Assembly (NCBI GenBank): GCA_029224185.1
Contig: CM055190.1
Coordinates: 1,672,060 to 1,736,059, forward strand
DNA: 64,000 nucleotides
Reading direction: 5' to 3'
Origin: Karalla daura
Taxonomy: Eukaryota > Chordata > Actinopteri > Chaetodontiformes > Leiognathidae
The notes beneath the pieces were generated by a model. That model ran no database searches and was not told the DNA's origin. It saw only the letters and a list, made by a program, of their open reading frames with translations. Shown in pieces: positions 10,632 through 21,650 of the stretch. The stretch's first letter is position 1. Every line of letters starts with the position of its first letter. Both the position numbers and the translations under genes were made by a program.

Positions 10632-10656
<25 letters not shown>
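10611..10656. repeat. (AC)n directly abutting (TG)n: perfect inverted repeat
   Basis: About 18 bases of AC at 10611-10628 switch with no spacer to about 28 bases of TG. The junction is a perfect palindrome able to form a cruciform or, in RNA, a hairpin. Confidence 0.95.
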
Positions 10657-10659
<3 letters not shown>

Positions 10660-10662
<3 letters not shown>

Positions 10663-11217
10663 CAGCAGACAAGCGCCATCAGGTGAGCTCTGCTGTATCA
10701 GCAGAACTGAGGGGCAGCAGTAAATAAACTGGGGGTTTGCTCTCTCCTCGTCCCTGCCGATCAGTTTCAGTGGCAGGTTTGGATTCTTATCTCGGAGGCA
10801 TTGTCTTTTTAGGGGCAATTTATCTGGACTAAATAGATTAAATCATGGAGTATGGATTTCAAATATGGATTTTTGTGTCAAAATCTGATTTTAAAAGCCT
10901 TCACATTCCACAGAACACCAGAGATTACCCATGTTAAAATAAATTCTGTGTTATCTGTCTCTATGGCGATGATGCCTGATTGGTTTCCTCCTGTGAGTGG
11001 CTTTGGATGGATGACTAATGAATAAGTGAATAGTCAATTGTTGAGTTCTAGTTTAGTTTAGTTCTACTTTGTTTTTGTTTTCTTCACACTGTTTGGATCA
11101 CTGCTTGAGACATCATAGTATATTATCTTTGTCTGTTTTTGTACTTGTACAGTACTTTGTACTGTTAAATCTCCAGCCAGTATCGGTCTGTCAACAGCAC
11201 TGACATTTTCATGATTC
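10660..11217. other. No gene seen
   Basis: AT-leaning unique sequence with no supported ORF. Confidence 0.4.
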
Positions 11218-11264
11218 TGTGTGTGTGTGTGTGTGTGTATGTGTGTGTGTGTGTGTGTGTGTAT

Positions 11265-11323
<59 letters not shown>
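11218..11323. repeat. (TG)n microsatellite with TATG breaks
   Basis: A long TG run interrupted twice by TATG. Confidence 0.95.
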
Positions 11324-11324
<1 letters not shown>

Positions 11325-11577
11325 CAGAGCAGGTTAGCAGCTGGTGGGTAATCCCTGCTGAGCTCTGCAACATGTTGAGGTAGAATTAGCGGCGACTGAT
11401 CACTGAACTCCAGCAGAGTCAGACTGTGACATTCTGTAGCCTCACCTCAGTCGATCAATGAACCAATCGATCAATATCAACCAGTTATAGTTCAGGTTAT
11501 CAGTTATCATATAGGGCCTGAGGGCTGAGAGACTGCACCACCACCTCACTCTGACCAGACACACTGACCAGTGACGT

Positions 11578-11612
<35 letters not shown>

Positions 11613-11857
11613 GCAGCTGCAGACACTCATCAAACAGACCAGAAAACATGAACACACTGATCTGATCTCATCGATCTGATCTTAATTCTAGCCTCCTCTC
11701 TCCTCCTGCAGATCCTCTCTTCCTCCTGCACCTCATCTCTCCTCCTCCTCTTCCTCCTCTCTCCTGCAGCTCTCCGCAGCTCCTCTCTCAGCTGTTCTCC
11801 TCCCTGTTCAGCTTCCTCCTCCTCCTTCTCCTCCCTGCCTCGTTCAGCCGTTCTTAC

Positions 11858-11994
11858 CTGGCCGGGGCTGCAGCTGCTCCTCTTCTTCTCCCTGCCGCTC
11901 CTCCTCTCCTCTCCGTCCTCCTCCCTCCTCCTACTCCTCCTCTCCTCTCTCCTGGTGCCCCCCCCGGCTCCCCACGCCCTCCTCTTCCCGCCAT
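11858..11994 (-). CDS. Candidate first coding exon of the JIP1-like gene
   Basis: On the minus strand an ATG at 11994-11992 opens a Gly/Arg/Ala-rich frame of 45 codons. It ends two bases into a codon at a strong donor, CAG followed by GTAAGA at 11857. That leftover AG joins the single G at the start of the 2199-2088 exon to make an Arg codon, giving APAR then LTHDIS. The human protein also has a Gly/Ala-rich lead ending in Arg just before LTHDIS. The region is CpG-rich (about 11940-12060), as expected for a 5' end. The amino-acid sequence itself is not clearly conserved, and the intron would be about 9.7 kb, so this is an inference from splice phase, strand and composition. Confidence 0.4.
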
Positions 11995-12060
11995 GCGGCC
12001 GCTCCGCGCGGACTCCGGGAGCTGCGCGAGGCTGCGCTGCGCTGCTGCCTTCACTGGCTG
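11940..12060. promoter_or_regulatory. CpG-rich segment, possible promoter / 5' UTR
   Basis: Dense CpG with CGCGCGG and GCGCGAGG words, in contrast to the surrounding CT-rich and TG-rich sequence. It overlaps the candidate first exon and may be the start region of the JIP1-like gene on the minus strand. Confidence 0.4.
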
Positions 12061-12478
12061 TGGGAAAATGGCAACTCACTCTGCTAATGACACCACATGC
12101 TGCTTGTTGTTGTTGTTGTTGTTTACCTTCTCCTTCCTGTTTTTTGTGAATTGTTGCTATTGGTAGTAATTATTATTTTATTGTTGTTGTTGTTGTAATG
12201 AGTATTCTACTATATAATAAAGTATATAGAGTATTATGATAAAAACAATAATAACAAACAACACCACAATTGATAGCAGGCTATAGCGTCCACACAGGTC
12301 CACTATTACAGTACTATTACTTCCAAGACTGGTGTTTACGAGGAGACCTTAGAGGAAGCACGACTGGTCAGGAAGCTACGGGATACACAGCCAACGCACA
12401 CCTGTGTGTGTGTGTGTGTGTCTGCAAGAGCAATTCAACGCATAGTGGTCAATTATTCCAGGGTAAATTAATGGAAGA

Positions 12479-12615
<137 letters not shown>

Positions 12616-12661
12616 CAGTATCTAACTTTGTTATGGTTCCTAGCGTGATGTCAGAGAGAGA

Positions 12662-12676
12662 CCAGCAGGGGGCAGC
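12662..12676 (+). promoter_or_regulatory. CTCF-like motif
   Basis: CCAGCAGGGGGCAGC fits the core CTCF consensus (CCASYAGRKGGCRS) very well. Occupancy cannot be judged from sequence. Confidence 0.45.
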
Positions 12677-13526
12677 ACAACACAGACAGTCGGACATGAA
12701 GTCCCTGAGGGTGACGTCACGGAGGATGACGACAACAACAACAACAAGAAAACCCTCGTGGTATATCCTCCAGCGTGTCCTCTCTCTCTGCTCCATGAAC
12801 ATGTGTACCAGACATGATGAATGCCTCATCAGGTGTTTGTTCTGCTGCGCTACAATTATTCCACAAACTAGCAAAGCAACTAAACGTTGCAAGTTGATGT
12901 AAACAAGCCTGGAATCAGACCCATCAGACTTTATTTGAATAAACTTTACCTTTGGTTTAATTTATTCTCTTGAGCTTTGTTCCCTCCCAGCTGATCTGAG
13001 GTCTGTTATATGGTTGTGCTGTGGTTACGACCAGGGGCGGACCGTCAGCCCTGGCATTCTGGACCAGACCAACCCACAACGTTTGATAACACTCCTTTTC
13101 ACAACTGTGCAAGTCTTTAACACAACATACCGTGAGCCATGCAGTGACTAAACAGGAATCAGTGAGAGTGGACACATTAAGTACATCCAAAAGTGTCATT
13201 TAGTAACACTTTATTAACACTATAAAAATACAATGCACCACTCAATCACAGCAATGAATCTGAAGGCAGCATTCATCCTAACAGGTGTGCCTATGTGTTT
13301 AAAGGAGGGAGAAAAGAGAAAGAGAAAGAATAGTGATGAGAAATGATGGATCAGATCTCGATATTCCTGCCATCAGCCGCTGGGGGAGGAAGAGAAGATT
13401 GCACGTCAGCCCACCGGGCAAATACACGGTATGCCAGATTATCAGTCCGTTCCTCGTTATGACCTGCCACCCCACCATGGGTCAGTGACCCTCTTGGGCC
13501 ACCCAATCAAAAATGTCTGGATACTC

Positions 13527-13540
13527 TCTCTTTCTCTCTC

Positions 13541-13577
<37 letters not shown>
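13527..13577. repeat. (CT)n microsatellite
   Basis: A CT run with a single CG interruption. Confidence 0.9.
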
Positions 13578-13578
<1 letters not shown>

Positions 13579-13719
13579 CTTCACCATCATGTGTTCCATT
13601 CCCCAACGAACAGTCAGATAGCAAATCATTGTTAGTGAGAAGAGCCTCTGACAGTTTACTCCAGGGTTAGTATTCTGGATTAATGGTCTGGTTCTGGTTT
13701 GTTCCTCTGTTCTCCTCCA

Positions 13720-13734
13720 CCACCAGGTGGCAGC
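13720..13734 (+). promoter_or_regulatory. CTCF-like motif
   Basis: CCACCAGGTGGCAGC fits the CTCF core consensus. It lies about 650 bp from the 3' end of the nearer GCAP gene, just before the (GATA)n run. Confidence 0.45.
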
Positions 13735-13771
13735 ATGGGAGCATTCCTCAATGGGTCCTGTCATCGAAAAT

Positions 13772-13924
<153 letters not shown>

Positions 13925-14382
13925 TTTAACTCATCCTGCTCAGTTTTAGTCATTAAGATGATTCTTTTTCCAAAGAATCCATACGTTTTTTTGTTAGAGT
14001 CTGTGAGATCAGATGTTTCATCTGCTCTCTGGGTCCAGGATGAAGCTGCACACGTTCACAGCCTGATCAGTCACGCTTCCAGTTGCAAGTCACCTGTTCC
14101 ACACCACCTGTTCCACTCAGTGCATAGAATGTTATTCAGCAGTCCATAAACAACCAGTGGGCAACAAAACATCCAAAACATCCACGAAAAGATCCAGTGG
14201 AAACAAAAAATAAAGGCAAAAGACAAAGTCCCGGAGGAGTTTCTGTTACATCTCCACAGTCTGGTTCCTCCTGGTTTGGCAGAGTTGGCCTGAAGACCTG
14301 ATTGGTTCATCTGAATCCTGATTGATTAGGCTGAGTCCTGATTGGTTAGTCTGAGTCCTGATTGGTTGTTCTGATGTCCCCT

Positions 14383-14525
14383 TCAGGAACCTTCTGGACC
14401 ATTGAGTTTGCGGTCACTCAGGTACCTGTTGACCCACCTGCTGGGCTTGATGTCTACCTGCAGGAAGTTCCGCAGGAAGTTGCTCTTCTGAGCACCCTCC
14501 ACAAACTCCTCCAGAGTGATCTGGC

Positions 14526-14556
<31 letters not shown>

Positions 14557-16589
14557 GGAGCATCCATCAGGAACATTCACAATTATGTTTCATTCATTTA
14601 GCTCATATCCAGATGCACACTATGAATTATTTGGTTGTTGCCATGATAAAAAACATAGATTGCAGAGTGTTGGGTATGAGTGTTAGGCTAAGTTTCTTAT
14701 TTAAGTGTTCAACATTAAGTGCTTCAAGCACTTCACGTCTTATTTCAAGAAACGATCTTTCTGCATGGAACAATGATTTCATTGGTTCTGAGGACCTTTT
14801 TCCTCAGACGTGGTGTTTTTTCATATTGGTTTTAGACACACTGTTTTTGTAGTATATACACTATGAAGTCCCCAGCACGTATCCAGAATCTTCTGGAGTG
14901 TCTAAAGCGAACTCACCGTCGCTGTTGACGTCGACCTCCTGGAAGATGCGCTCACACACCTGCTCTGCACTCAGGCCCTGTGTGTCTGCGTCCTCGTGCT
15001 CAGATCCTTTCTTTATCTTGTAGATGATCTGCAGAAGTGCACAATGCATCCAGCTGTTACAACACTGACAGTGTTTCATTACATTATATGATGTGTCTGG
15101 ATGAATATGGTGGTTAGCTGTAGATAAGGTATATAGATTTGGTAGATATGGTATATATGCACTGTTGGCTAGTTTGGTCAAAAGTACAGCTTCCAAACAA
15201 GAAGCAGGGTCACAGATGGGGTTGAAAACACATCATTTGAAAAGTAACTAGTGTCTGAAGTTCACTACTTCAGTAAATGTAGTCAGTTATTGTCTTTTTT
15301 TATTTGCCCCTTTTTTTCTCCATATAAGATGTGGTTGTGTTGATAAAATTGGAGTACCCTTGGAAAGGGTTTATATTGATGGAAAAGTTCAGTATCATTT
15401 TTCATTTGTCAGCCTTCAAAATGTAAAAATGTTGTTAATAAGCAGCTAATAAGGGTAAAAAATAAAAAGAACTGTTAGAGGCATTCATGTACATTTCCAG
15501 ATCAGATCTAACATTAATCTGAATGTTGGCATGGTATGTTAATTAACGAGGGAAATTCAAGATGGCCGACCCCTGGGTTGGACCAACCGTCACAGTGAAG
15601 GACCCAGGACGTAAACTAACGACCACATCCTCTGAGATGAATCAGAGCCAATCGTTCTGCTGTACCTTAACAATCTTCCAGAGCTCCTTCTTGTCCAGGC
15701 GGCCGTTGTTGTCACTATCAAACACCTTGAAGGACCAGCGCAGCTTATCTTCAAGTCTTCCCCGAAGAACCAGATTAACGGCAGCAACGTACTCGATGAA
15801 GTCCATGGTGTTGTCCTGGAAGCAGCGGCAGATTAGCAATGGAGCGGGGACCAGGGGCAGAGGGTTGGGATGGATTCAATCAATACTAATAAACAATAAT
15901 ACATTTAATTTATAACATAAGTGACATGACAAAATCTCAAAGTGCTACACACAAGATAAAAGCAAAACATGATCGTCAGAGACAGGTGTAAAATCAGCAA
16001 TGACTAAATGTAAATGTAAATGTAAATGTAAATAAATGTAAAAACAGGAACTGGAACTAAAAACAGGTTTTAAGTAGTCCCTGGAAGTTCCTTCCATCAA
16101 ACAGTCTCCTCGACCTGTAAAAAAACCCTCAGAAACACTCAAAAATGTTATGTCCTCCTGGATGTCCCCGACTGGTTTCTGAAGGGACGTTTTGACACCA
16201 GGGATTAGGTTGACAGGGCGCTGCCATCCTAAATGTTTTTGGCAGAAGGAACCAAATTTGGATGAGAGGGTGGAGCTAGAGAGGAGTGAGGGGCGGAGCT
16301 AACTTTTCTGACCTCTGTCATCCTCGACACACTGAGAATAACTGGGCCAAACCAACACGGTAATGAGCAAACTAACCTAACAAACACAGTCTGTGAGTCC
16401 CATGAATGGGACTCGTGCCCTAGCCTCTGTGAGGGTCACCTGTCAATCACACTCAGCCAGACATGTCAATCAAACAGACACTGCACTAATTATTCTTTTT
16501 TCAATTAATCAATGGAATTATTTTCACGTGGACCACCAGATCACTGTCTGGCATGAGAAAAAAAAATGAGAAAAAACAGTTGTGTATAC

Positions 16590-16620
<31 letters not shown>

Positions 16621-17266
16621 TATATTTACTCTTTAGCTAGCTCTTTTGGGGCCTGCCCTAGTGGATCTCAGTGGTACTGCAAGTAAAGCCACACATCCAG
16701 TTTTTTGATACAGTCACTGTCATAATGTTAAGTGATCAACTGTGTTCAGTAACGCCTCAGACACTCACTCATTGGCATCAAATACATTTTAAATGAGTGA
16801 TTTGAGTACAAGCAGATTAACTTTATAATGTATTTTTGGCCGATTAGAGTCAATTATTCTAATTAAGTAATTATTCTAAGCAAGTGAGTAATCTAGATCA
16901 GTTACATGTACTCTTGTCACTAATTTAAAACCCATTTGATGCCACTGAGTTAATAGTAAGAAACTGAGTCTCTGAGGAGCCAGCATCACCTGATATAACA
17001 ACTTCATTCTGAGGGTTTTCTTTTAGTTACAGTGAGCAGCTGCAGCTCGGTACATCACTCACATGGTTCATGTCGAAGGCTCTGAAGATGCAGTCCATGT
17101 ACTGGGCCTCGGGCGTGCCGCTCTGGACCCCAAACATCCTCTTGAACTCGTGCAGGTGCAGCGAGCCACTGGGGCACTCCACGAGGAAGGAGCGGTACAG
17201 ACCCTGGACGCTGTCCGGCTCCAGCTCCTCTTCCTCAGCAGCCTGAGACTGCTGATTCTGCCCCAT
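14383..17266 (-). CDS. GCAP2-like guanylate cyclase activating protein (paralogue of guca1b)
   Basis: GCAPs are N-myristoylated EF-hand calcium sensors that activate photoreceptor membrane guanylate cyclase when calcium falls after light. Four exons on the minus strand are 17266-17063, 15815-15666, 15028-14917 and 14525-14383, with phases 0, 0 and 1 and GT-AG borders throughout. They give a 202-residue protein, the family's usual size. It starts MGQNQQ (Gly2 for myristoylation). EF1 is the degenerate family form with CPSG at 31-34. EF2 is DMNHDNTMDFIE, EF3 DSDNNGRLDKKE and EF4 DVNSDGQITLEE, all with good calcium ligands. The QVDIKPSRW segment resembles GCAP2, but the C-terminus ends NGPEGS instead of the GCAP2 RRxSxxF. 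It may be a teleost extra GCAP such as GCAP7 (guca1g); I cannot fix the orthology by reading alone. Confidence 0.88.
14530..14557. repeat. (CA)n at the exon 4 acceptor of the GCAP2-like gene
   Basis: On the transcribed strand this is a (TG)n run that ends in the CAG acceptor at 14528-14526, so it takes the place of the polypyrimidine tract. Confidence 0.95.
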
Positions 17267-17487
17267 GCTGAGAGCCCCTGACCTCCAGGTCCAAACCAAG
17301 GTTCTTGTGCCTTTGAAGGAGAAACCGACTGAACGTGGACGATTCAGCACAGCAGCATCCTGGGGACGTCCCGGCAGGGAGAATCCCGTGTCCTCCTCGG
17401 GTCTGACGTGGACGGTCTATTCGAGTCGAGAGGACGTAAAAATAGACCAAGTGACCCCCGACCCAGAGGCTTATCACAGCCCCGGCC

Positions 17488-17517
17488 TTTAAAAGGCTGA
17501 GGTTACCACAGTAATCC
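17488..17517 (-). promoter_or_regulatory. Putative photoreceptor promoter of the GCAP2-like gene
   Basis: About 220 bp upstream of the ATG are a TATA-like CTTTTAAAG at about 17487-17495 and a TAATCC (CRX/OTX-type) motif at 17512-17517. CRX is a known activator of photoreceptor genes; its use here is inferred. Confidence 0.4.
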
Positions 17518-18046
17518 ACCCACTGATCCCACCCTGAGCCTGCTGACCCAAGGTCACTAATGCAGAGATATGTACTGGGCCCAGGCTCAGGACAGGATGT
17601 AGCAGTAACTATTACTGCTGTAGTTACAGTTACTGTAGCAGCTATAGTTACTGCTGTAGTTACAGTTACTGTAGCAGCTATAGTTACTGCTGTAGTTACA
17701 GTTACTGCAGTTTCCGTAGTAGTTTAGTTAGTTTCTTGTTATCATTTTTCTCACTTATTCAGTGTACGTTCATTCAGTTTCTATTCATTTGATGTTTCTG
17801 TCTGGACCGTATTGTTGTGTTTTGCTCCTTTTGGCTGTTGGTGGAACACGTTTCCTGTGGGGATTAAATCGAGTCCTTCTGGCAGGTATCGAGCAGGAAT
17901 CCCCTCTAAACCCACACAAACAAGCGCACATATTAATGTTTTAGAAGACACTCTCAGTGTGAAGAACTAGACTTTTATGTGAGTGACTCTGGGCTCCGTC
18001 GCTGGTTTTCTTTGATCTGGTCGTCAGCTGCTGATCAGACCCTCGG

Positions 18047-18062
18047 CCAGCGGGGGGCGCTG
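18047..18062 (+). promoter_or_regulatory. CTCF-like motif between the two GCAP genes
   Basis: CCAGCGGGGGGCGCTG fits the CTCF core. It lies between the two GCAP genes, upstream of the downstream one. Confidence 0.4.
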
Positions 18063-18420
18063 CGCTGTGATGCAGCACCCTGATGAACCTTGATTATTGG
18101 CTTTGTTTGTTTGTGCTGGAGTCAATCCAGTTATTTTAAACCCGACATAATCCCTATTCCAGCCGGAACTATTTATACACAGAGATTTCCCTCAAAGGAA
18201 AAACCAGAGCAAAGTCATTTTACATAAAGAAACAACTGAACTCATGGAATCAATCGACTATAAAAAAAAAATCTAGGTGTGTAAATTGACTGAAATTTTG
18301 ATTTGTCATCTGAAGTTCATAACAAGATCAAGTCTCAAAGTATCTCCAAATTAAGGGACTTCTTGCCAGTTTCAGACTCAGAAAAAATTATCCACACATT
18401 CATAACCAGCAGATTATATC

Positions 18421-18560
18421 ACTGTAATGGTCTATTCAATTGATTACTAAAATCAAGCATTCACAGATTACAGTTAATTCAGAGTGCTGCAGCTGGAACT
18501 AAGAAATCTCACCACATCACACCAGTCCGTGCACTGGTTACCAGTCAAAACAAGAATTGA
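18421..18560 (+). mobile_element. LINE (L2-type) reverse transcriptase relic, 5' part
   Basis: Translation includes LIQSAAAG, then HHITPVRAL. This resembles the C-terminal part of L2/Rex-type reverse transcriptases (VQNAAARLL, then HITPVLxxLHWLP). Frames are broken, so it is dead. The likely continuation starts near 19240 after an unrelated insert. Confidence 0.6.
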
Positions 18561-19024
18561 CTTTAATTAGTGCTCCGGGAGGGAGCACTTTGTGTTTGTG
18601 TTTGTTCTTCTTCCTAAATCTGTGAAATTATGGTCGGCTGTATCTCCAAAACGCTTCATCGCACACACACATAAATGATACATCAAGATGCCATGTGGTT
18701 AGCTCCGACCCCAATGAAACTGCAGTTTTTGGCCCCAGAATCTCGACAAGTTATAGAGAAGCTATAGAGAAGAAGAAACTAACACAAAAAGTGCTCCAAA
18801 AGGGCAAAGAATCGCATAAGAAATGAATGAAAAAAAACAGCAAATTCAAAAAAATCATCCTCAAACAAACATTCGCTGTAAAGCAATACGTTGACATAGA
18901 AACTTATGGTCTGTTTGTGTACCAAGTTGACAGGTCGTAACACTTCTCAGCAGCACCTTCTGCTCCTGTCTGCTCCTCTGCTGCAGCAGGCTGACAGATG
19001 ACCTCACACGCACACACACTTCAT

Positions 19025-19081
<57 letters not shown>

Positions 19082-19239
19082 CTCTCATACATGCATGCAC
19101 TCCCTGAATGCTGTCTTGCCAGCAATCCAAAGGCAGACAAAGTGCTGCAAACCAACGGGCACACGTCCCGGAGCACTCTCGAAATCTCAGTGCACGAGAA
19201 CTTTTCAGTTGACTTTTTATTCGGCTCTACATAGCCTCA
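18561..19239. other. Segment interrupting the LINE, with (CA)n
   Basis: It begins with GTGCTCCGGGAGGGAGCAC, a short inverted repeat, and carries a (CA)n run at 19027-19078. It looks like a later insertion into the LINE; no ORF is recognisable. Confidence 0.4.
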
Positions 19240-19695
19240 CACCTCAGTACTGGTAACCAGTAACAGACATGCTGGTGAACCACACCCTTCCCACACGGCT
19301 CAGATCTACTGACCGTCACAGTCTACTCGTAGTAACACTAGACGAGGGGGTCGCAGCTTTCTGAAGCGATGCACTCGTACCTGGAACAATCTACCTGAAC
19401 CAGTAAATCATGTTCAAAAACAACCAAATACCTTCATTTTTTCCATTCGTGTTTGATTTACTCCAACATTATGTTAATCCCAATATGAACCCCAATAGGA
19501 TCCAGGACCACCCCTTGGTCCTGTCTCTACCTACTGCTGTTACAGTGTTGTCTGTAATCTGTAATCTGTTTGAGCCCACCTGCCCATCCTGGCTGAGGAT
19601 ACTCTCCCGTCTCTCTCTGAGGTTTGTAAAGCGCACTGAGTTTGCCTCATGCATGAATGTGCTTGATTAATAAAGACTGATTGACTGACTGATGA
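19240..19695 (+). mobile_element. L2-type LINE 3' part and tail
   Basis: It continues the relic with RSTDRHSLLVVTL and WNNLPEPV-like peptides in shifted frames. It ends in GTAAAGCGCACTGAG and TTGATTAATAAAGACTGATT with TGA(C/T)TGA repeats, typical of the 3' end of L2-like elements. Confidence 0.6.
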
Positions 19696-19791
19696 GCTAT
19701 GACTGAAAGGAAAGCGAAACGTTTGGATAGGAAGCAGGTGACAGTGAGGGGAGGGGGGCACAGACTGGCAGATTAGAGGCAGACTCTTGTC

Positions 19792-19797
19792 TTTATT
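19792..19797 (-). terminator. Candidate poly(A) signal for guca1b
   Basis: AATAAAG on the minus strand, about 720 bp past the guca1b stop codon. It is the clearest signal noticed in that interval. Confidence 0.35.
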
Positions 19798-20425
19798 GAT
19801 ACATGGTGATCTTACAACTTGTTACAATATGTAACTCATAATACATTTTGCTTTACAGTAAAATATACACATGCATAAAAACATTTTGAAACAGAATAAA
19901 AATGAAAAACAGTAAAAAAACAAAGCAGCAAAGAGCAATAGAAAAGTGTAGTCACTCGTGTTTTGACACTTTTTGACAAGGCTTCAAACAGGCAAACAAT
20001 CGTATACATGTAAATATGCATGTAAATATATGAGTATGTGCACTATGAGAACTGCTGCTCAGATAGTTACAGTAAATATCGCCTCATGAATTCCACGTTC
20101 ACAGGTTTAATAGTAATGATGTCCTTCACTCACGTGAACGTTTTACCTATTGTTATTTACACTTTAAATGTGAAGAAAAATGCCTGACAACATGTTTCAG
20201 TCTATGAACATGAAACTGCACGTTATCGACAAAACATCCCTCGTCCCCTGCAACTCTTCATCGTAACACGTTAGTGTAGATCACAGCTGAACTTCATCAT
20301 CATCATCATCATGTGAGTGATCACAGCTGCACTTGATCATATTATGTTGGCGATCATAGCTGCATTTGATCTTATCATCATGTTAGTGACAGCTGCACCT
20401 ATATCTGCATGCAGGACTGTGGCTC

Positions 20426-20429
<4 letters not shown>

Positions 20430-20497
<68 letters not shown>

Positions 20498-20506
20498 TGT
20501 GTGTGT
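20430..20506. repeat. (GT)n microsatellite in the guca1b 3' UTR
   Basis: A long GT run with a GCGCGC break. On the gene's strand it reads CA and begins about five bases past the stop codon. Confidence 0.95.
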
Positions 20507-20511
20507 CAGTG

Positions 20512-21598
20512 TCAGAAGTGTGCGCTGCGGCGGCGGTGGTCCATCACCCAGCCTGCAGGGTTCATGTCCAGCTTGAGCATGTTGAGCACCCAGGGGTCCT
20601 GCTGCGCCCCCCGGATGAACTCCTCCATGTTGATGTGTCCTGTAGGGGGCGATGACATGCGTTAGCACACGTTCAGAGGGAGGAAGAGGAGGAGGAGACG
20701 CGGGGTCACACCGAGCAGACACTGACCGTCTCCGTCGCTGTCCACCGCCTGGAGCAGACGGTCCACGGCCTCGTCCACCGACAGCCTCTCCTCAGCGCCG
20801 TCTGTCTTGGAGCCTTTCTTCAGACGGTAGATGCTCTGAGAGCAGGACGTACCATCATGTATTTATCATTCATTTTTAAAAATCGATTTAATCACACTAT
20901 TAAATGGTAAATGATGGAGGTGTGACGTCTGTGTTCCACATCACATCTTCGTCTAATCGTCACCTTGGTGTTTTTGTTGTTGCTATTTAGTGTGTAATTC
21001 TATTTTACTTTAGCGATATCTCATTTGAAGCTTCTCCATCGTGGGACGCATAGAGGCGGAGTCTATTCTACTGCATTCTGCCTCCTGCTCAGGGGTGCAG
21101 GGCCACTGTGCAGCATCAGACTCACGTCGATGATCGAGCGCAGCTCGTCACGGTCCACGTAGCCGTTGCTGTCCTTGTCGTACACCTTGAAGGACCAGCG
21201 CAGCTTGTGCTCCAGGTCTCCTCGGAAAACGAGGTTCAGAGCCGCTACAAACTCGAGGAAGTCGATGGTATTGTCCTAAAAAAAGAAGCAGGAGGAACAG
21301 GTTAACAGATTTCAACATTTTCACACTGAAGTTGAGTTTATGAAGTTTATGAGAATGCCTGTTTAGAGAGCCTGGTTATGGGTACTACGAAGCTTTTTCA
21401 GATTTCCTGCTGATTGGTTCCATCTATTCACCTCACTCTTCTCTCAGGTCTGTTCTTTGTTTTTTGTTTTTTGGGGCATGAAAAGTTGAGATTGTCCGGC
21501 TCTGTGAGCCAGAACAAACCTCTCTCTGTATGTGACTGGACAAGAGAAGCACCAACAGTGACATGTGATAACGGTGCTCCCTAGAGGTGGGATATGGT

Positions 21599-21650
<52 letters not shown>

